From positions 1 through 38,285 of the forward strand of contig CAJTJZ010000016.1 in the NCBI GenBank assembly GCA_910576895.1: a stretch of DNA of 38,285 nucleotides, given 5' to 3'. The stretch comes from an uncultured Lachnospiraceae bacterium (GTDB lineage Bacteria; Bacillota; Clostridia; Lachnospirales; Lachnospiraceae). The notes under the pieces were generated by a model that was given only the letters and a program-made list of their open reading frames with translations, made no database searches and was not told the DNA's origin. This document shows positions 1 through 8,012 of the stretch, one piece after another. Made by a program: the position numbers and the translations under genes. Numbering within the stretch: position 1 is the first letter of the stretch; every line of letters begins with the position of its first letter.

Positions 1-111
1 CGTACAGCTTTAGGGATTAAAAGCATTTAACGTTGAGTTTGCACCGTTCGCACGATACAAAGGGTATTCATTTCAATAAATTTTTATATATTTGTATATA
101 TTTTTGTGAAT

Positions 112-328
112 TTACCGTAACTGTTTAGTTACCCATTCATCAAATCTCAAATTTGAACGTGGATTTCCGAAACTATCATACAATAAATTTTGTAGAAATT
201 CATCTTTTTATATATATAGAATTAATTTCTTTTAGCATTCCTTGTTTATAATAATCATATACATCTGTAGCATATAAGTATTCTTTATTTGATGATTTTT
301 TAATAATAGCAAATGTATGTACTGGCAT
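112..328 (-). pseudogene. small uncharacterised protein gene, apparently frameshifted
   Basis: A minus-strand reading frame starts with ATG at 328-326 behind a good ribosome site (GAAAGGAAAA, 331-340). It encodes MPVHTFAIIKKSSNKEYLYA and continues to a stop at 200-202, 42 codons in all. Just before that stop, the other frame carries protein-like sequence (DEFLQNLLYDSFGNPRSN, then LRFDEWVTKQLR) up to a TAA at 112-114. Removing one A from the AAAAA run near 203-207 joins the two parts into one protein of about 71 residues. I read this as one small gene with a single-base frameshift, or a sequencing error. Family and function are not recognised. It diverges from luxS, whose promoter lies about 100 bp away. 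Confidence 0.5.
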
Positions 329-430
329 ATTTTTCCTTTCTTAAATAAATTACATAATTTCTACATTTTTTTATTATATCATAAAAGCAATAGATTGTAT
401 ATATTTTTTGCAAAAAATTTGTCTTTTCGA

Positions 431-459
431 TTGCAGAATAGGAAAAATCAATTTATAAT
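431..459 (+). promoter_or_regulatory. SigA-type promoter of luxS
   Basis: TTGCAG (431-436), a 17-bp spacer and a perfect TATAAT (454-459). It sits 46 bp before the luxS start codon, leaving a leader of about 40 nt. No operator or riboswitch is evident. Confidence 0.7.
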
Positions 460-505
460 AAAAATGCTACTATTCATTATTGTATTAAAAAATAAGGAGA
501 ATCTT

Positions 506-985
506 ATGGAACAAATTGCAAGCTTTACAATTAATCATTTAAAACTTCTTCCGGGAATTTATGTTTCCAGAAAAGATACCATTGGTAAGGAAGTCATTAC
601 TACGTTTGATATTCGTATGACACGTCCAAATTTTGAACCCGTTATGAATACTGCAGAAATTCATACCATAGAACACCTTGCAGCTACTTTTTTAAGAAAT
701 CATAAAGAATATGGCTCAAAAACTGTTTATTTTGGACCAATGGGCTGCCGTACTGGATTTTATGTTATTTTTGCTGGAGATTTATCTTCTAAAGACATTG
801 TTCCTATTATAACGGAACTGTTTACCTTTATTCGTGACTTTGAAGGAGATGTGCCGGGAGCTGCTGCCATAGAATGCGGCAATTATCTTGATATGAATCT
901 TCCTATGGCAAAATATCTTGCCAAAAAATATTTAAACGAAGTGTTAGAAAATATTGGAGAAGATAGACTCATTTATCCAGAATAG
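506..985 (+). CDS. luxS: S-ribosylhomocysteine lyase LuxS
   Basis: Cleaves S-ribosylhomocysteine to homocysteine and DPD, the precursor of autoinducer-2. It is a cytoplasmic metalloenzyme of the activated methyl cycle. The 159-residue product has the usual family length and carries the metal-binding HTIEH motif (H53, E56, H57), the catalytic cysteine in GPMGCRTGFY (C81) and the third metal ligand in ECGNYLDMNL (C124). The start is placed at 506 because AAGGAG lies 7 bp upstream and the N-terminus MEQIASFTINH matches the family; the longer upstream reading frame has no ribosome site and is low-complexity. No pfs or metabolic partner lies beside it. It is followed 19 nt later by an AAA/nuclease gene, so the two are probably co-transcribed. 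Confidence 0.96.
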   Translation: MEQIASFTINHLKLLPGIYVSRKDTIGKEVITTFDIRMTRPNFEPVMNTAEIHTIEHLAATFLRNHKEYGSKTVYFGPMGCRTGFYVIFAGDLSSKDIVPIITELFTFIRDFEGDVPGAAAIECGNYLDMNLPMAKYLAKKYLNEVLENIGEDRLIYPE

Positions 986-1004
986 AAAAAAGGTATTTTT
1001 TATT

Positions 1005-2609
1005 ATGAAAAAATTCAATATTACAGGACTTTGTGTACCCAATCGACACTATATGGTTGATATTAGCAGTCGAGTAAAAGAAATTTATCATATGGTAGAT
1101 GAGGGAGATTATTTTACTATTCATCGTGCTAGGCAATATGGTAAAACAACAATATTAACAGCATTAGCAAAAGCACTGACAAAAGATTATCTTGTTGTAA
1201 ACATGGATTTTCAAGCTTTAGGAAATGATTCTTTCCAAAAAGAAACTATCTTTTCTCTTACTTTTGCAAATTATTTTATAGAAGTAATAGAATGGAGTTA
1301 TCCTCATCTTTCCAAAGAATTAGAGCAAACACTCGAATCGCTAAAACAAGCAATCAATCAAAAACCGGAATTATTTACATTGTATGAGTTATTTCAATAT
1401 TTAACAGCCATTTGTAAGGCATCTTTAAGACCAATTGTTTTAATTATAGATGAAGTAGACAGTGCAAGTAATCATCAAGTTTTTTTAGATTTCCTTGCAC
1501 AATTAAGAAATTACTATTTGAAAAGAAATGCTATGGAATTTCCTGCATTTCAATCCGTAATTTTGGCAGGGGTATATGATATTAGAAACCTCAAAAGAAA
1601 ATTACGACCAGAAGATGATCATACAGGAAATAGCCCTTGGAATATCGCAGCAGATTTTACGATTTCTATGGAATTTAATCAAGATGACATTATAGGCATG
1701 TTAAAAGAATATGAATCCGATTATCATACAGGAATGGATATAACAAAAATATCATCCTTATTGTATGAATATACTTCTGGTTATCCCTTTTTAGTTTCTA
1801 AACTATGCAAACTTATGGACGAACAAATAGAAACACAAGAGGAACTTTTAGATAAAACAGCTATATGGAAAAAAGAGGGATTTTTAAAAGCAGTAAAACT
1901 ATTATTAAATGAAAAAAATACATTATTTGAATCACTTATTAATAAATTAACGGACTATCCTAAAATGCGTGAAATGATGATTTCTTTATTATTTCAAGGA
2001 AATAAGATTGCTTATCATCCATTCAATAAGCTTATAGAAACAGCAGAAATGTTTGGTTTTATAAAAAATAATAATGGAAATATTATTATTTCTAATCGTA
2101 TTTTTGAAATGGCATTATATAATTTATTTTTATCAGAAGAAATGATAAATAGTATTCTTTCCAAAGAAGCTCTTCAAGATAAGAATCTGTTTATTCAAAA
2201 TGGACATTTGAATATGAAACTCGTTTTAGAACGATTTGTAACACATTTTGATGATTTATATGGAGATCAGGGACAAAAATTTTATGAAGAAGATGGAAGA
2301 CGATATTTTCTTCTCTACCTTATGCCTATCATTAACGGAGTTGGAAATTATTATATAGAAGCACAAACACGCAATATGGAAAGAACAGATATTATTATAG
2401 ATTACAGAGGAGAACAATTTATAATTGAAATGAAAATTTGGCGAGGAAATGCCTATCATCTAAGAGGAGAAACACAACTACTAGATTATCTTAATTACTA
2501 TCATTTAAAAAAGGGATATATGCTTAGTTTTAATTTTAATAAAACAAAAGATATTGGAATAAAAGAAATTTCTTTTGGAGATAAAATTTTGATAGAAGCT
2601 GTAGTTTAA
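1005..2609 (+). CDS. AAA-ATPase-like protein with C-terminal PD-(D/E)XK nuclease-like domain
   Basis: A 534-residue member of the clostridial/Bacteroidetes 'AAA-ATPase-like' family, whose cellular role is not established. The N-terminal part has the family's degenerate P-loop RARQYGKTT (K47, T48) and a Walker B strand PIVLIIDEVD (D149, E150). The middle is helical. The C-terminus has a PD-(D/E)XK-like core: D462 in RTDIII, then E475 and K477 in IIEMK, and a QLLDYL helix. The start at 1005 follows AAAAAAGG at 985-992; the frame is open a little further upstream into luxS without a ribosome site. It lies 19 nt after luxS and ends before a strong hairpin, so it is the last gene of that unit. These genes are often multicopy and scattered; a role in defence or mobile DNA would be speculation. 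Confidence 0.85.
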   Translation: MKKFNITGLCVPNRHYMVDISSRVKEIYHMVDEGDYFTIHRARQYGKTTILTALAKALTKDYLVVNMDFQALGNDSFQKETIFSLTFANYFIEVIEWSYPHLSKELEQTLESLKQAINQKPELFTLYELFQYLTAICKASLRPIVLIIDEVDSASNHQVFLDFLAQLRNYYLKRNAMEFPAFQSVILAGVYDIRNLKRKLRPEDDHTGNSPWNIAADFTISMEFNQDDIIGMLKEYESDYHTGMDITKISSLLYEYTSGYPFLVSKLCKLMDEQIETQEELLDKTAIWKKEGFLKAVKLLLNEKNTLFESLINKLTDYPKMREMMISLLFQGNKIAYHPFNKLIETAEMFGFIKNNNGNIIISNRIFEMALYNLFLSEEMINSILSKEALQDKNLFIQNGHLNMKLVLERFVTHFDDLYGDQGQKFYEEDGRRYFLLYLMPIINGVGNYYIEAQTRNMERTDIIIDYRGEQFIIEMKIWRGNAYHLRGETQLLDYLNYYHLKKGYMLSFNFNKTKDIGIKEISFGDKILIEAVV

Positions 2610-2618
2610 GAAATGAAA

Positions 2619-2657
2619 GCTGTTGTATTAAACGATATTTTTTCTTAATGCAACAGC
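2619..2657. terminator. bidirectional terminator between the ATPase gene and the coiled-coil gene
   Basis: Thirteen-base-pair arms (GCTGTTGTATTAA against TTAATGCAACAGC, one wobble pair) are followed on the plus strand by a T-rich run (2661-2676). The genes on both sides converge on it. Confidence 0.75.
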
Positions 2658-2666
2658 CCTATTTTT

Positions 2667-3482
2667 CTATTTTAAAAAACGCTTCATTTCTGCTGTAATT
2701 ACTGTTTTTACATCTTCAAAATCTACGGTTGACTGATAACTACCTTTTTTTTCTGTTTCCTGTTCTAAATCTATCTCTTTCTTTTCTACCATTTCTTCCC
2801 TTTTTGGTTTCTTTTCTTCTGGTTTTTCTATTTCCTCTCCATTTTCTTCTAGTTCCTTTTGTGTTTCTTCCAAAAGCATTTCTGTTTCCTCTGCTATTTT
2901 TGTTGTAGGCTCTGGCTGTATCTTCTCTTTCTTTTTTTCTTCTTTTTCTCGTTCTTCTTCCTGTGTTGGAAGGCTTTGATATTGAAGTGATTTTGTAAAT
3001 TCTATATGCTCTTTTTGTATTCCCATTGTCTTTTTTAATACTTTTTCCATCATTCCAAGTTTTTTTGCCTTTGGAATATTGGGATTTTGTGAAATGCTTT
3101 TTGCTTCTGCCATAAACTGACCCATTTTATTCATTTTAAGTCGTTCTACATCTTCTTTTGTTTTACAGTTTTTTAATTGTTTTTTATAATTTTCCATTTC
3201 CCTTCTGATTTCTTCATATGCTTTATATGCTTCTGGATCATTTTTCTTTAAATATTCAATCTCATCTAATGTTAAATCAGCTCCCGCTTTTAATTTCGCA
3301 TCTATTTCCATTTTAGGACGCTGTTCTCTTATTCGCCGCATATCTTCTTCATATTGACGAAGCTGCCGCATCTCTGGTGTCAGATCCTTTTCCTCTTCTT
3401 TTTGTTTTGTTTCTTCCTGTTTCATCCATTTATTATTTATCTGTTTTAATTTTGAATGATCAAAAATTGATCGAATGACCAT
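2667..3482 (-). CDS. highly charged coiled-coil protein of unknown function
   Basis: A 271-residue protein dominated by Lys and Glu. An N-terminal region (MVIRSIFDHSKLKQINNKW) is followed by a predicted helical section (about 35-175) that includes LTLDEIEYLKKNDPEAYKAY, then a low-complexity E/K/P-rich tract (about 180-245), and a short C-terminal tail ending in TAEMKRFLK. No signal peptide or membrane segment is seen. The start at 3482 is preferred over the ATG eight codons upstream because the AAGGA ribosome site (AGAAAGGATGGGG) lies just before it. It diverges from hicB and converges on the luxS unit. The section around LDEIEYLKKNDPEAYKAY recalls uncharacterised Lachnospiraceae proteins, but I cannot assign a family or function. 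Confidence 0.7.
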   Translation of the reverse strand: MVIRSIFDHSKLKQINNKWMKQEETKQKEEEKDLTPEMRQLRQYEEDMRRIREQRPKMEIDAKLKAGADLTLDEIEYLKKNDPEAYKAYEEIRREMENYKKQLKNCKTKEDVERLKMNKMGQFMAEAKSISQNPNIPKAKKLGMMEKVLKKTMGIQKEHIEFTKSLQYQSLPTQEEEREKEEKKKEKIQPEPTTKIAEETEMLLEETQKELEENGEEIEKPEEKKPKREEMVEKKEIDLEQETEKKGSYQSTVDFEDVKTVITAEMKRFLK

Positions 3483-3579
3483 AACAACCCCATCCTTTCT
3501 TATCATAGTATATATTATATCGGCATCTGTCTTTTACAAAATAAGATTTTACTATTGAAATAAAAACTTTAAATTTCCG

Positions 3580-3608
3580 TTTACATACGTATTTTTACGT
3601 GTTATAGT
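3580..3608 (+). promoter_or_regulatory. promoter of the HicB-like gene with an internal inverted repeat
   Basis: TTTACA (3580-3585), a 17-bp spacer and TATAGT (3603-3608). The spacer contains TACGTATTTTTACGTG, whose ACGT-containing half-sites are arranged symmetrically about a T-run (3586-3601). This is a plausible operator for the ribbon-helix-helix domain of the downstream protein, by analogy with HicB autoregulation. Confidence 0.55.
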
Positions 3609-3640
3609 AAATAAGCAATAATCAATGGAGGTTTTTTATT

Positions 3641-4036
3641 ATGAAAAAATTATTTTATCCTGCATTATTTCATAAGGCAGAAGAAGGTGGTTTTTGGATT
3701 TCTTTTCCAGATATTCCAGAATGCCTTACACAAGGTGACGATATGACGCAAGCTTATGAAATGGCTGTAGATGCACTTGGTCTTGCATTAGTTTGTCGTG
3801 AAAAAGAACAACGACCTTTGCCTACTCCTTCAGAACCAACTGCAATCGCATTAGAACCTGATTCTTTTCTTGTTGTAATTGAATTTGATATGCTTGCCTA
3901 TAAAAAACGCACAAATTCTCGTGCAGTAAAGAAAACCTTAAGTATTCCAGAATGGTTAAATGAAGCTGCTATAAATATGAATTTAAACTTTTCTCAAATA
4001 TTACAAGAAGCACTTCTTTCCAAAATACAAATGTAA
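3641..4036 (+). CDS. HicB-family antitoxin-like protein (no HicA partner)
   Basis: A 131-residue protein with the HicB fold signature at the N-terminus: YPALFHKAEEGGFWISFPDI, then PECLTQGDDMTQAYEMAVDAL. This is the degenerate RNase-H-like HicB domain. The C-terminal 40 residues (KKTLSIPEWLNEAAINMNLN, then FSQILQEAL) look like a ribbon-helix-helix DNA-binding domain. The ribosome site ATGGAGG lies 11 bp before the ATG. In a normal type II system the roughly 60-residue HicA toxin sits immediately next to HicB. Here 3507-3640 and 4037-4290 contain no such frame, so it is a solitary antitoxin or a stand-alone regulator. A terminator follows directly, making it monocistronic. Confidence 0.88.
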   Translation: MKKLFYPALFHKAEEGGFWISFPDIPECLTQGDDMTQAYEMAVDALGLALVCREKEQRPLPTPSEPTAIALEPDSFLVVIEFDMLAYKKRTNSRAVKKTLSIPEWLNEAAINMNLNFSQILQEALLSKIQM

Positions 4037-4060
4037 ATTTTTACAAAATAGAATTATTAT

Positions 4061-4115
4061 AAAAAGGCTTTTTTAACTTATTTTCTCTATTTGTACGTTA
4101 AAAAAGCCTTTTTTA
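4061..4115 (+). terminator. terminator after the HicB-like gene
   Basis: Long matching arms (AAAAAGGCTTTTTTAAC and GTTAAAAAAGCCTTTTT) with a T-run at the end, 25 bp after the stop codon. Confidence 0.8.
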
Positions 4116-4194
4116 TTCTTTTCACTCTCTTTATCAATCCATTAAAACATATATGATTTTTCATATATATTTATATGTTTTTTAAAATATTATA

Positions 4195-4223
4195 TTGCAT
4201 TTTTCTAATTTCCATCATATACT
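4195..4223 (+). promoter_or_regulatory. promoter of the sulfate transport operon
   Basis: TTGCAT (4195-4200), a 17-bp spacer and TATACT (4218-4223). Near the expected transcription start lies a short inverted repeat, AACAG-N7-CTGTT (4234-4250), a weak operator candidate. The stretch 4116-4194 is AT-rich with no gene seen. Confidence 0.6.
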
Positions 4224-4290
4224 CTGCTAAGGAAACAGCGAAACACTGTTGATACATAATTTTTTTATTGATAGAAAGGATGTTATAATT

Positions 4291-5358
4291 ATGAAAAAAA
4301 CAAGAAATAAACTGATAAAATTAACTTCTCTGCTTCTTGCAGGTTCTTTATTACTTAGTGGCTGTGGTGATTCCGGGAAAGATAACAATTCCAATGCTGA
4401 AAATACAAATTCTGATAATAAATCATCGGCTGCAATTGAAATTACCAATGTTTCTTATGATCCAACAAGAGAATTTTATGAACAATATAATAAAATCTTT
4501 ACAGAATATTGGAAAAAAGAAAAAGGGCAAGATGTAAAAGTAACACCTTCTCATGGTGGTTCTGGCTCTCAAGCACGTTCTGTTATTGAAGGTAATGAAG
4601 CAGATGTTGTTACACTTGCATTAGCACATGATATTACAGCAATTGAAGAAGCTGGACTTATTGAATCTGGCTGGATTGATGAATTTGAAGGAAATAGTTC
4701 TCCTTATACTTCTACGATTGTTTTTCTTGTAAGAAAAGGCAATGAAAAAAATATTAAAGACTGGGACGATTTAGTACGTGATGGTGTAGAGATTATTAAT
4801 CCAAATCCAAAGACTTCTGGTGGTGCTTGTTGGAATTTCCTTGCTGCATGGTCTTTTGCTTCTAATCTATATAATGATGATGAAGAACAGGTGAAAGATT
4901 TTATGGCAAAACTCTTTAAAAATGTCATTGTTCTTGATTCTGGTGCACGTGGTGCTACTACAACGTTTGTTGAAAATGGGCAGGGAGATGTTTTAATTGC
5001 ATGGGAGAACGAAGCTTATCTTTCTGTAAAAGAGCATCCAGATGAATATGAAATTGTAACTCCTTCCATTAGTATTAAAGCAGAGCCTTCCGTTGCTGTT
5101 GTCGATTCTATTGTTGATGAGCGTGGTACTAGAGAAGTTTCCGAAGCTTATTTACAATATCTTTATACAGACGAAGCACAAAGACTTGCAGGTGAAAATT
5201 TCTACCGTCCAAGCAATGAAGATATCTTAAAAGAATTTTCAGATACTTTTGACCTTAATATCAGTATGGTAAGTATTGATGACTTCGGCGGATGGGATCA
5301 GGCATATAAAGATTACTTTGATGATGGAGCTATCTTTGATCAAATTTATGAAGGCTAA
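4291..5358 (+). CDS. sulfate/thiosulfate ABC transporter substrate-binding lipoprotein
   Basis: Captures sulfate or thiosulfate outside the membrane and delivers it to the CysT/CysW permease. The 355-residue product starts with a lipoprotein signal peptide ending in the lipobox LLLSGC (mature Cys near residue 23), followed by an N/S/K-rich linker. Family motifs include SHGGSGSQARSVIEGNEADV, VTLALAHDI and KTSGGACWNFLAAW; the Ser/Gly-rich loops contact the anion in this family. The start at 4291 is set by AGAAAGGATG just upstream and by the position of the signal peptide. It is the first of four genes in the order binding protein, CysT, CysW, CysA. Sulfate cannot be told from thiosulfate by sequence alone. 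Confidence 0.93.
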   Translation: MKKTRNKLIKLTSLLLAGSLLLSGCGDSGKDNNSNAENTNSDNKSSAAIEITNVSYDPTREFYEQYNKIFTEYWKKEKGQDVKVTPSHGGSGSQARSVIEGNEADVVTLALAHDITAIEEAGLIESGWIDEFEGNSSPYTSTIVFLVRKGNEKNIKDWDDLVRDGVEIINPNPKTSGGACWNFLAAWSFASNLYNDDEEQVKDFMAKLFKNVIVLDSGARGATTTFVENGQGDVLIAWENEAYLSVKEHPDEYEIVTPSISIKAEPSVAVVDSIVDERGTREVSEAYLQYLYTDEAQRLAGENFYRPSNEDILKEFSDTFDLNISMVSIDDFGGWDQAYKDYFDDGAIFDQIYEG

Positions 5359-5423
5359 AAATCTTTTTAACCTTATAGAATGCCTTTGCTATCCTATTGA
5401 TAAAAATAAAGGAGAATTATACT

Positions 5424-6281
5424 ATGCAGCAAACCATTACAATTACAAAAGTGAAGAATCCAAATGGTGCTAGAGTCATTCCGGGATTTGGGCTTTCTAT
5501 GGGTGTAACCATTACTTTTTTAAGCCTTGTTGTTTTAATTCCTCTTGCCTCCCTATTACTTTGTGCTGCCAAACTTTCTTTTTCTGATTTTATTACAATT
5601 GTAACAAGCCGTTCTGTTATGTGTGGCTATGGCGTCAGTCTATCTTGTGCATTATTTGCAGCCCTTATAAACTGTATTTTTGGTCTAATTCTTGCATGGA
5701 TTTTAGTACGATATAACTTTCCTTATAAGCGTTTTTTAGATGGACTGATTGAACTGCCATTTGCATTACCGACAGCAGTTGCTGGCATTTCTCTAACTTC
5801 CATTTATTCTGACGGTGGTTGGATTGGTGGGTTATTTGATAAATTTGGAATAAAAATTTCTTATACACGAACAGGAATTACCATTGCTATGATTTTTATT
5901 GGTATTCCTTTTATTGTGCGAGCTGTACAGCCAGTATTAGAATCCCTTGATCGTGAATATGAAGAAGCAGCGGATATTCTCGGTTCTAACTCTTTCAATA
6001 CATTTTGTAAAGTTATTTTTCCAGAAATTTTCCCTGCACTTCTTGGTGGTTTTGGCTTAGCACTTGCTCGTGGAATTGGAGAATATGGAAGTGTTGTATT
6101 TATTGCTGGAAATATTCCATTTAAAACACAAATTGCTCCACTGCTTATTATGAGCAAACTAGAACAATATAAGTATGAAGATGCTACTGCAATTGCACTT
6201 GTACTTCTTGTGATTTCCTTCCTGATTATGATTGTGATTAATACACTTCAAGGACATTTATATAAAATTATTAAACGATAA
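5424..6281 (+). CDS. cysT: sulfate ABC transporter permease CysT
   Basis: Inner-membrane permease of the sulfate/thiosulfate importer; pairs with CysW to form the channel. The 285 residues contain about six membrane helices beginning near residue 25 (LSMGVTITFLSLVVLIPLAS). The cytoplasmic EAA loop that docks on the ATPase is EYEEAADILGSNSFNTFCKV. FALPTAVAGISLTSIY and ARGIGEYGSVVFIAGNIP are CysT hallmarks. The start at 5424 follows AAAGGAGAA at good spacing and lies 65 bp after the binding-protein stop. It overlaps nothing and is clearly in the same operon. Confidence 0.93.
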   Translation: MQQTITITKVKNPNGARVIPGFGLSMGVTITFLSLVVLIPLASLLLCAAKLSFSDFITIVTSRSVMCGYGVSLSCALFAALINCIFGLILAWILVRYNFPYKRFLDGLIELPFALPTAVAGISLTSIYSDGGWIGGLFDKFGIKISYTRTGITIAMIFIGIPFIVRAVQPVLESLDREYEEAADILGSNSFNTFCKVIFPEIFPALLGGFGLALARGIGEYGSVVFIAGNIPFKTQIAPLLIMSKLEQYKYEDATAIALVLLVISFLIMIVINTLQGHLYKIIKR

Positions 6282-6302
6282 ATAAGAAAGGAGTCTCTTT
6301 TC

Positions 6303-7187
6303 ATGAAATCCTCGAAATCTTCCATACAAGAAATTGATACTCTTGTAGAGATTCCAAAAGTTCTTCCGCCAGAACAACATAGAGAGCCAAAAAGTGTCCG
6401 CTATACCTTAATTGCTATTGGAACATTTTTTGTTATTATTATGTTAATTCTTCCACTTTTACAAGTAATGATTGCTGCATTTCAAGAAGGTTTTCAGGCA
6501 TGGCAATCGGCTGTTTTTGATGAATATACAATCAAAGCACTACAGCTTACTTTACTTGCTACTGTCTGTGCTGTTGTAGTCAATACAATTTTTGGTGTTT
6601 TTGCAGCATGGGCACTTTCCAACTATAATTTTCGTGGAAAAAGAATTTTACTGTCTTTGATTGATATTCCATTTTCCGTATCTCCTGTTGTGGCTGGTCT
6701 TATGTATATCCTAACTTATGGACGACTTGGCTGGATGTATGATTTTTTAAATGCACATAATATTAAAATTGTATTTGCTGTACCGGGTGTTATCCTTGCC
6801 ACAATTTTTGTTACCTTTCCTTATGTACTGCGTGAAATTATGCCAGTATTAAATACAAGGGGCAAAGATGAAGAAGAAGCTGCTGCCCTTTTTGGTGCAG
6901 GTACTTTTCGTATTTTTATGAAAGTAACCTTTCCGCATATTCGTTGGGCACTTTTATATGGCGTTGTTCTTTGTACTGCAAGAGCACTTGGTGAATTTGG
7001 TGCTGTTTCTGTATTATCTGGTCATAGGCGTGGTGAAACAAATACCTTGCCGCTTCAAGTGGAAATTTTATATAATCAATTTGATACGGCGGCTGCCTTT
7101 GCTGTTTCTTCCATTCTAGTAGCACTTGCCATTATTATTTTAATTATACGAAATATTGTAGAGGCTAAAAAGGATGCATCCATTTAG
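6303..7187 (+). CDS. cysW: sulfate ABC transporter permease CysW
   Basis: Second membrane subunit of the sulfate/thiosulfate importer. The 294 residues have a roughly 40-residue hydrophilic N-terminus, then about six membrane helices starting with YTLIAIGTFFVIIMLILPLL. The ATPase-coupling loop is DEEEAAALFGAGTFRIFMKV. SVSPVVAGLMYILTYGRLGW and ARALGEFGAVSVLSGHRRGE are typical of CysW. Its ribosome site AAGGAG lies 10 bp before the ATG, 21 bp after cysT ends. It is homologous to CysT, the usual heterodimer arrangement. Confidence 0.93.
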   Translation: MKSSKSSIQEIDTLVEIPKVLPPEQHREPKSVRYTLIAIGTFFVIIMLILPLLQVMIAAFQEGFQAWQSAVFDEYTIKALQLTLLATVCAVVVNTIFGVFAAWALSNYNFRGKRILLSLIDIPFSVSPVVAGLMYILTYGRLGWMYDFLNAHNIKIVFAVPGVILATIFVTFPYVLREIMPVLNTRGKDEEEAAALFGAGTFRIFMKVTFPHIRWALLYGVVLCTARALGEFGAVSVLSGHRRGETNTLPLQVEILYNQFDTAAAFAVSSILVALAIIILIIRNIVEAKKDASI

Positions 7188-7204
7188 CAGAAAAGAGGGT
7201 TTTT

Positions 7205-7933
7205 ATGTATGTAGAGATGAAAAATATCAATAAAACATTCAACAATTTCCAAGCCTCCAATATGGTGAGCTTTGGAATTGAAGAAGGTACACTTGCTGCA
7301 CTGCTTGGGCCAAGTGGCAGTGGTAAAACAACGATTCTTCGTATGCTTGCTGGCCTTGATTACCCAGATTCTGGTGAAATTTATATTAATGGTACTTTAG
7401 TAAATAAACTGCCTGCAAGCAAACGAGGTATTGGATTTGTTTTTCAAAATTATGCACTTTTCCGCTATATGACAGTATATGATAATATTGCTTTTGGCTT
7501 AGAAACGCAATTAAAGAAACAGAAAAAAAGTCGGAAAGAACGCAAAGAAATCTTAGATGCACGTGTTGATGAATTATTAAAATTAACAAGTTTAGAGGGA
7601 TTAGAAAAACGCTATCCGGGACAGCTTTCTGGTGGTCAAAAACAACGAGTTGCCTTTGCTCGTGCCCTAGCACCAAATCCACAGATTTTATTATTAGATG
7701 AACCATTTGCCGCTATTGATGCAAAAGTTCGAAAAGAATTGCGTACATGGCTAAAGGAAATGATTTCAAGAGTTGGTATTACTAGTATTTTTGTTACCCA
7801 TGATCAAGATGAAGCTATGGAAGTTTCTGATCAAATTATTATTACAAATCATGGACGTGTAGAACAAATTGGAACACCAGAAGAAATTAAAACAAAACCA
7901 GCAACCGATTTTGTAAAAGATTTTATTTCTTAA
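7205..7933 (+). CDS. cysA: sulfate ABC transporter ATP-binding protein CysA (short form)
   Basis: ATPase that powers the importer. All nucleotide-binding elements are present: Walker A GPSGSGKTT (35-43), Q-loop QNYALF (81-86), signature LSGGQ (141-145), Walker B ILLLDEP (161-167) and the switch histidine H199 in VTHDQDEAM. At 242 residues it stops just after the core nucleotide-binding domain. Many CysA proteins run to about 350 residues with a C-terminal TOBE-type regulatory region, so this version lacks that extension. The ORF ends naturally before a terminator, so it looks like a genuine short form rather than a truncation. The ATG follows an AGAGGG ribosome site, 17 bp after cysW. Confidence 0.92.
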   Translation: MYVEMKNINKTFNNFQASNMVSFGIEEGTLAALLGPSGSGKTTILRMLAGLDYPDSGEIYINGTLVNKLPASKRGIGFVFQNYALFRYMTVYDNIAFGLETQLKKQKKSRKERKEILDARVDELLKLTSLEGLEKRYPGQLSGGQKQRVAFARALAPNPQILLLDEPFAAIDAKVRKELRTWLKEMISRVGITSIFVTHDQDEAMEVSDQIIITNHGRVEQIGTPEEIKTKPATDFVKDFIS

Positions 7934-7964
7934 ATCAAATTTACAAGAAGTCAAGCAAACCATG

Positions 7965-8004
7965 AAAAAATAAGAGGCATTACAAGAAATACCTCTTATT
8001 TTTT
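7965..8004. terminator. bidirectional terminator between cysA and the LysR gene
   Basis: Arms AAAAAATAAGAGG and CCTCTTATTTTTT around a small loop, with T-runs on both strands. It serves the converging sulfate operon (plus) and LysR gene (minus). Confidence 0.8.
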
Positions 8005-8012
8005 CTTATTTT

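Noticed and set aside
1..30. Possible C-terminal end of a plus-strand gene (RTALGIKSI then stop)
   Set aside because: Only nine codons at the window edge; no way to tell coding from chance.
4227..4448. Minus-strand frame over the start of the sulfate-binding protein gene
   Set aside because: Antisense to a lipoprotein signal and linker; no start signals.
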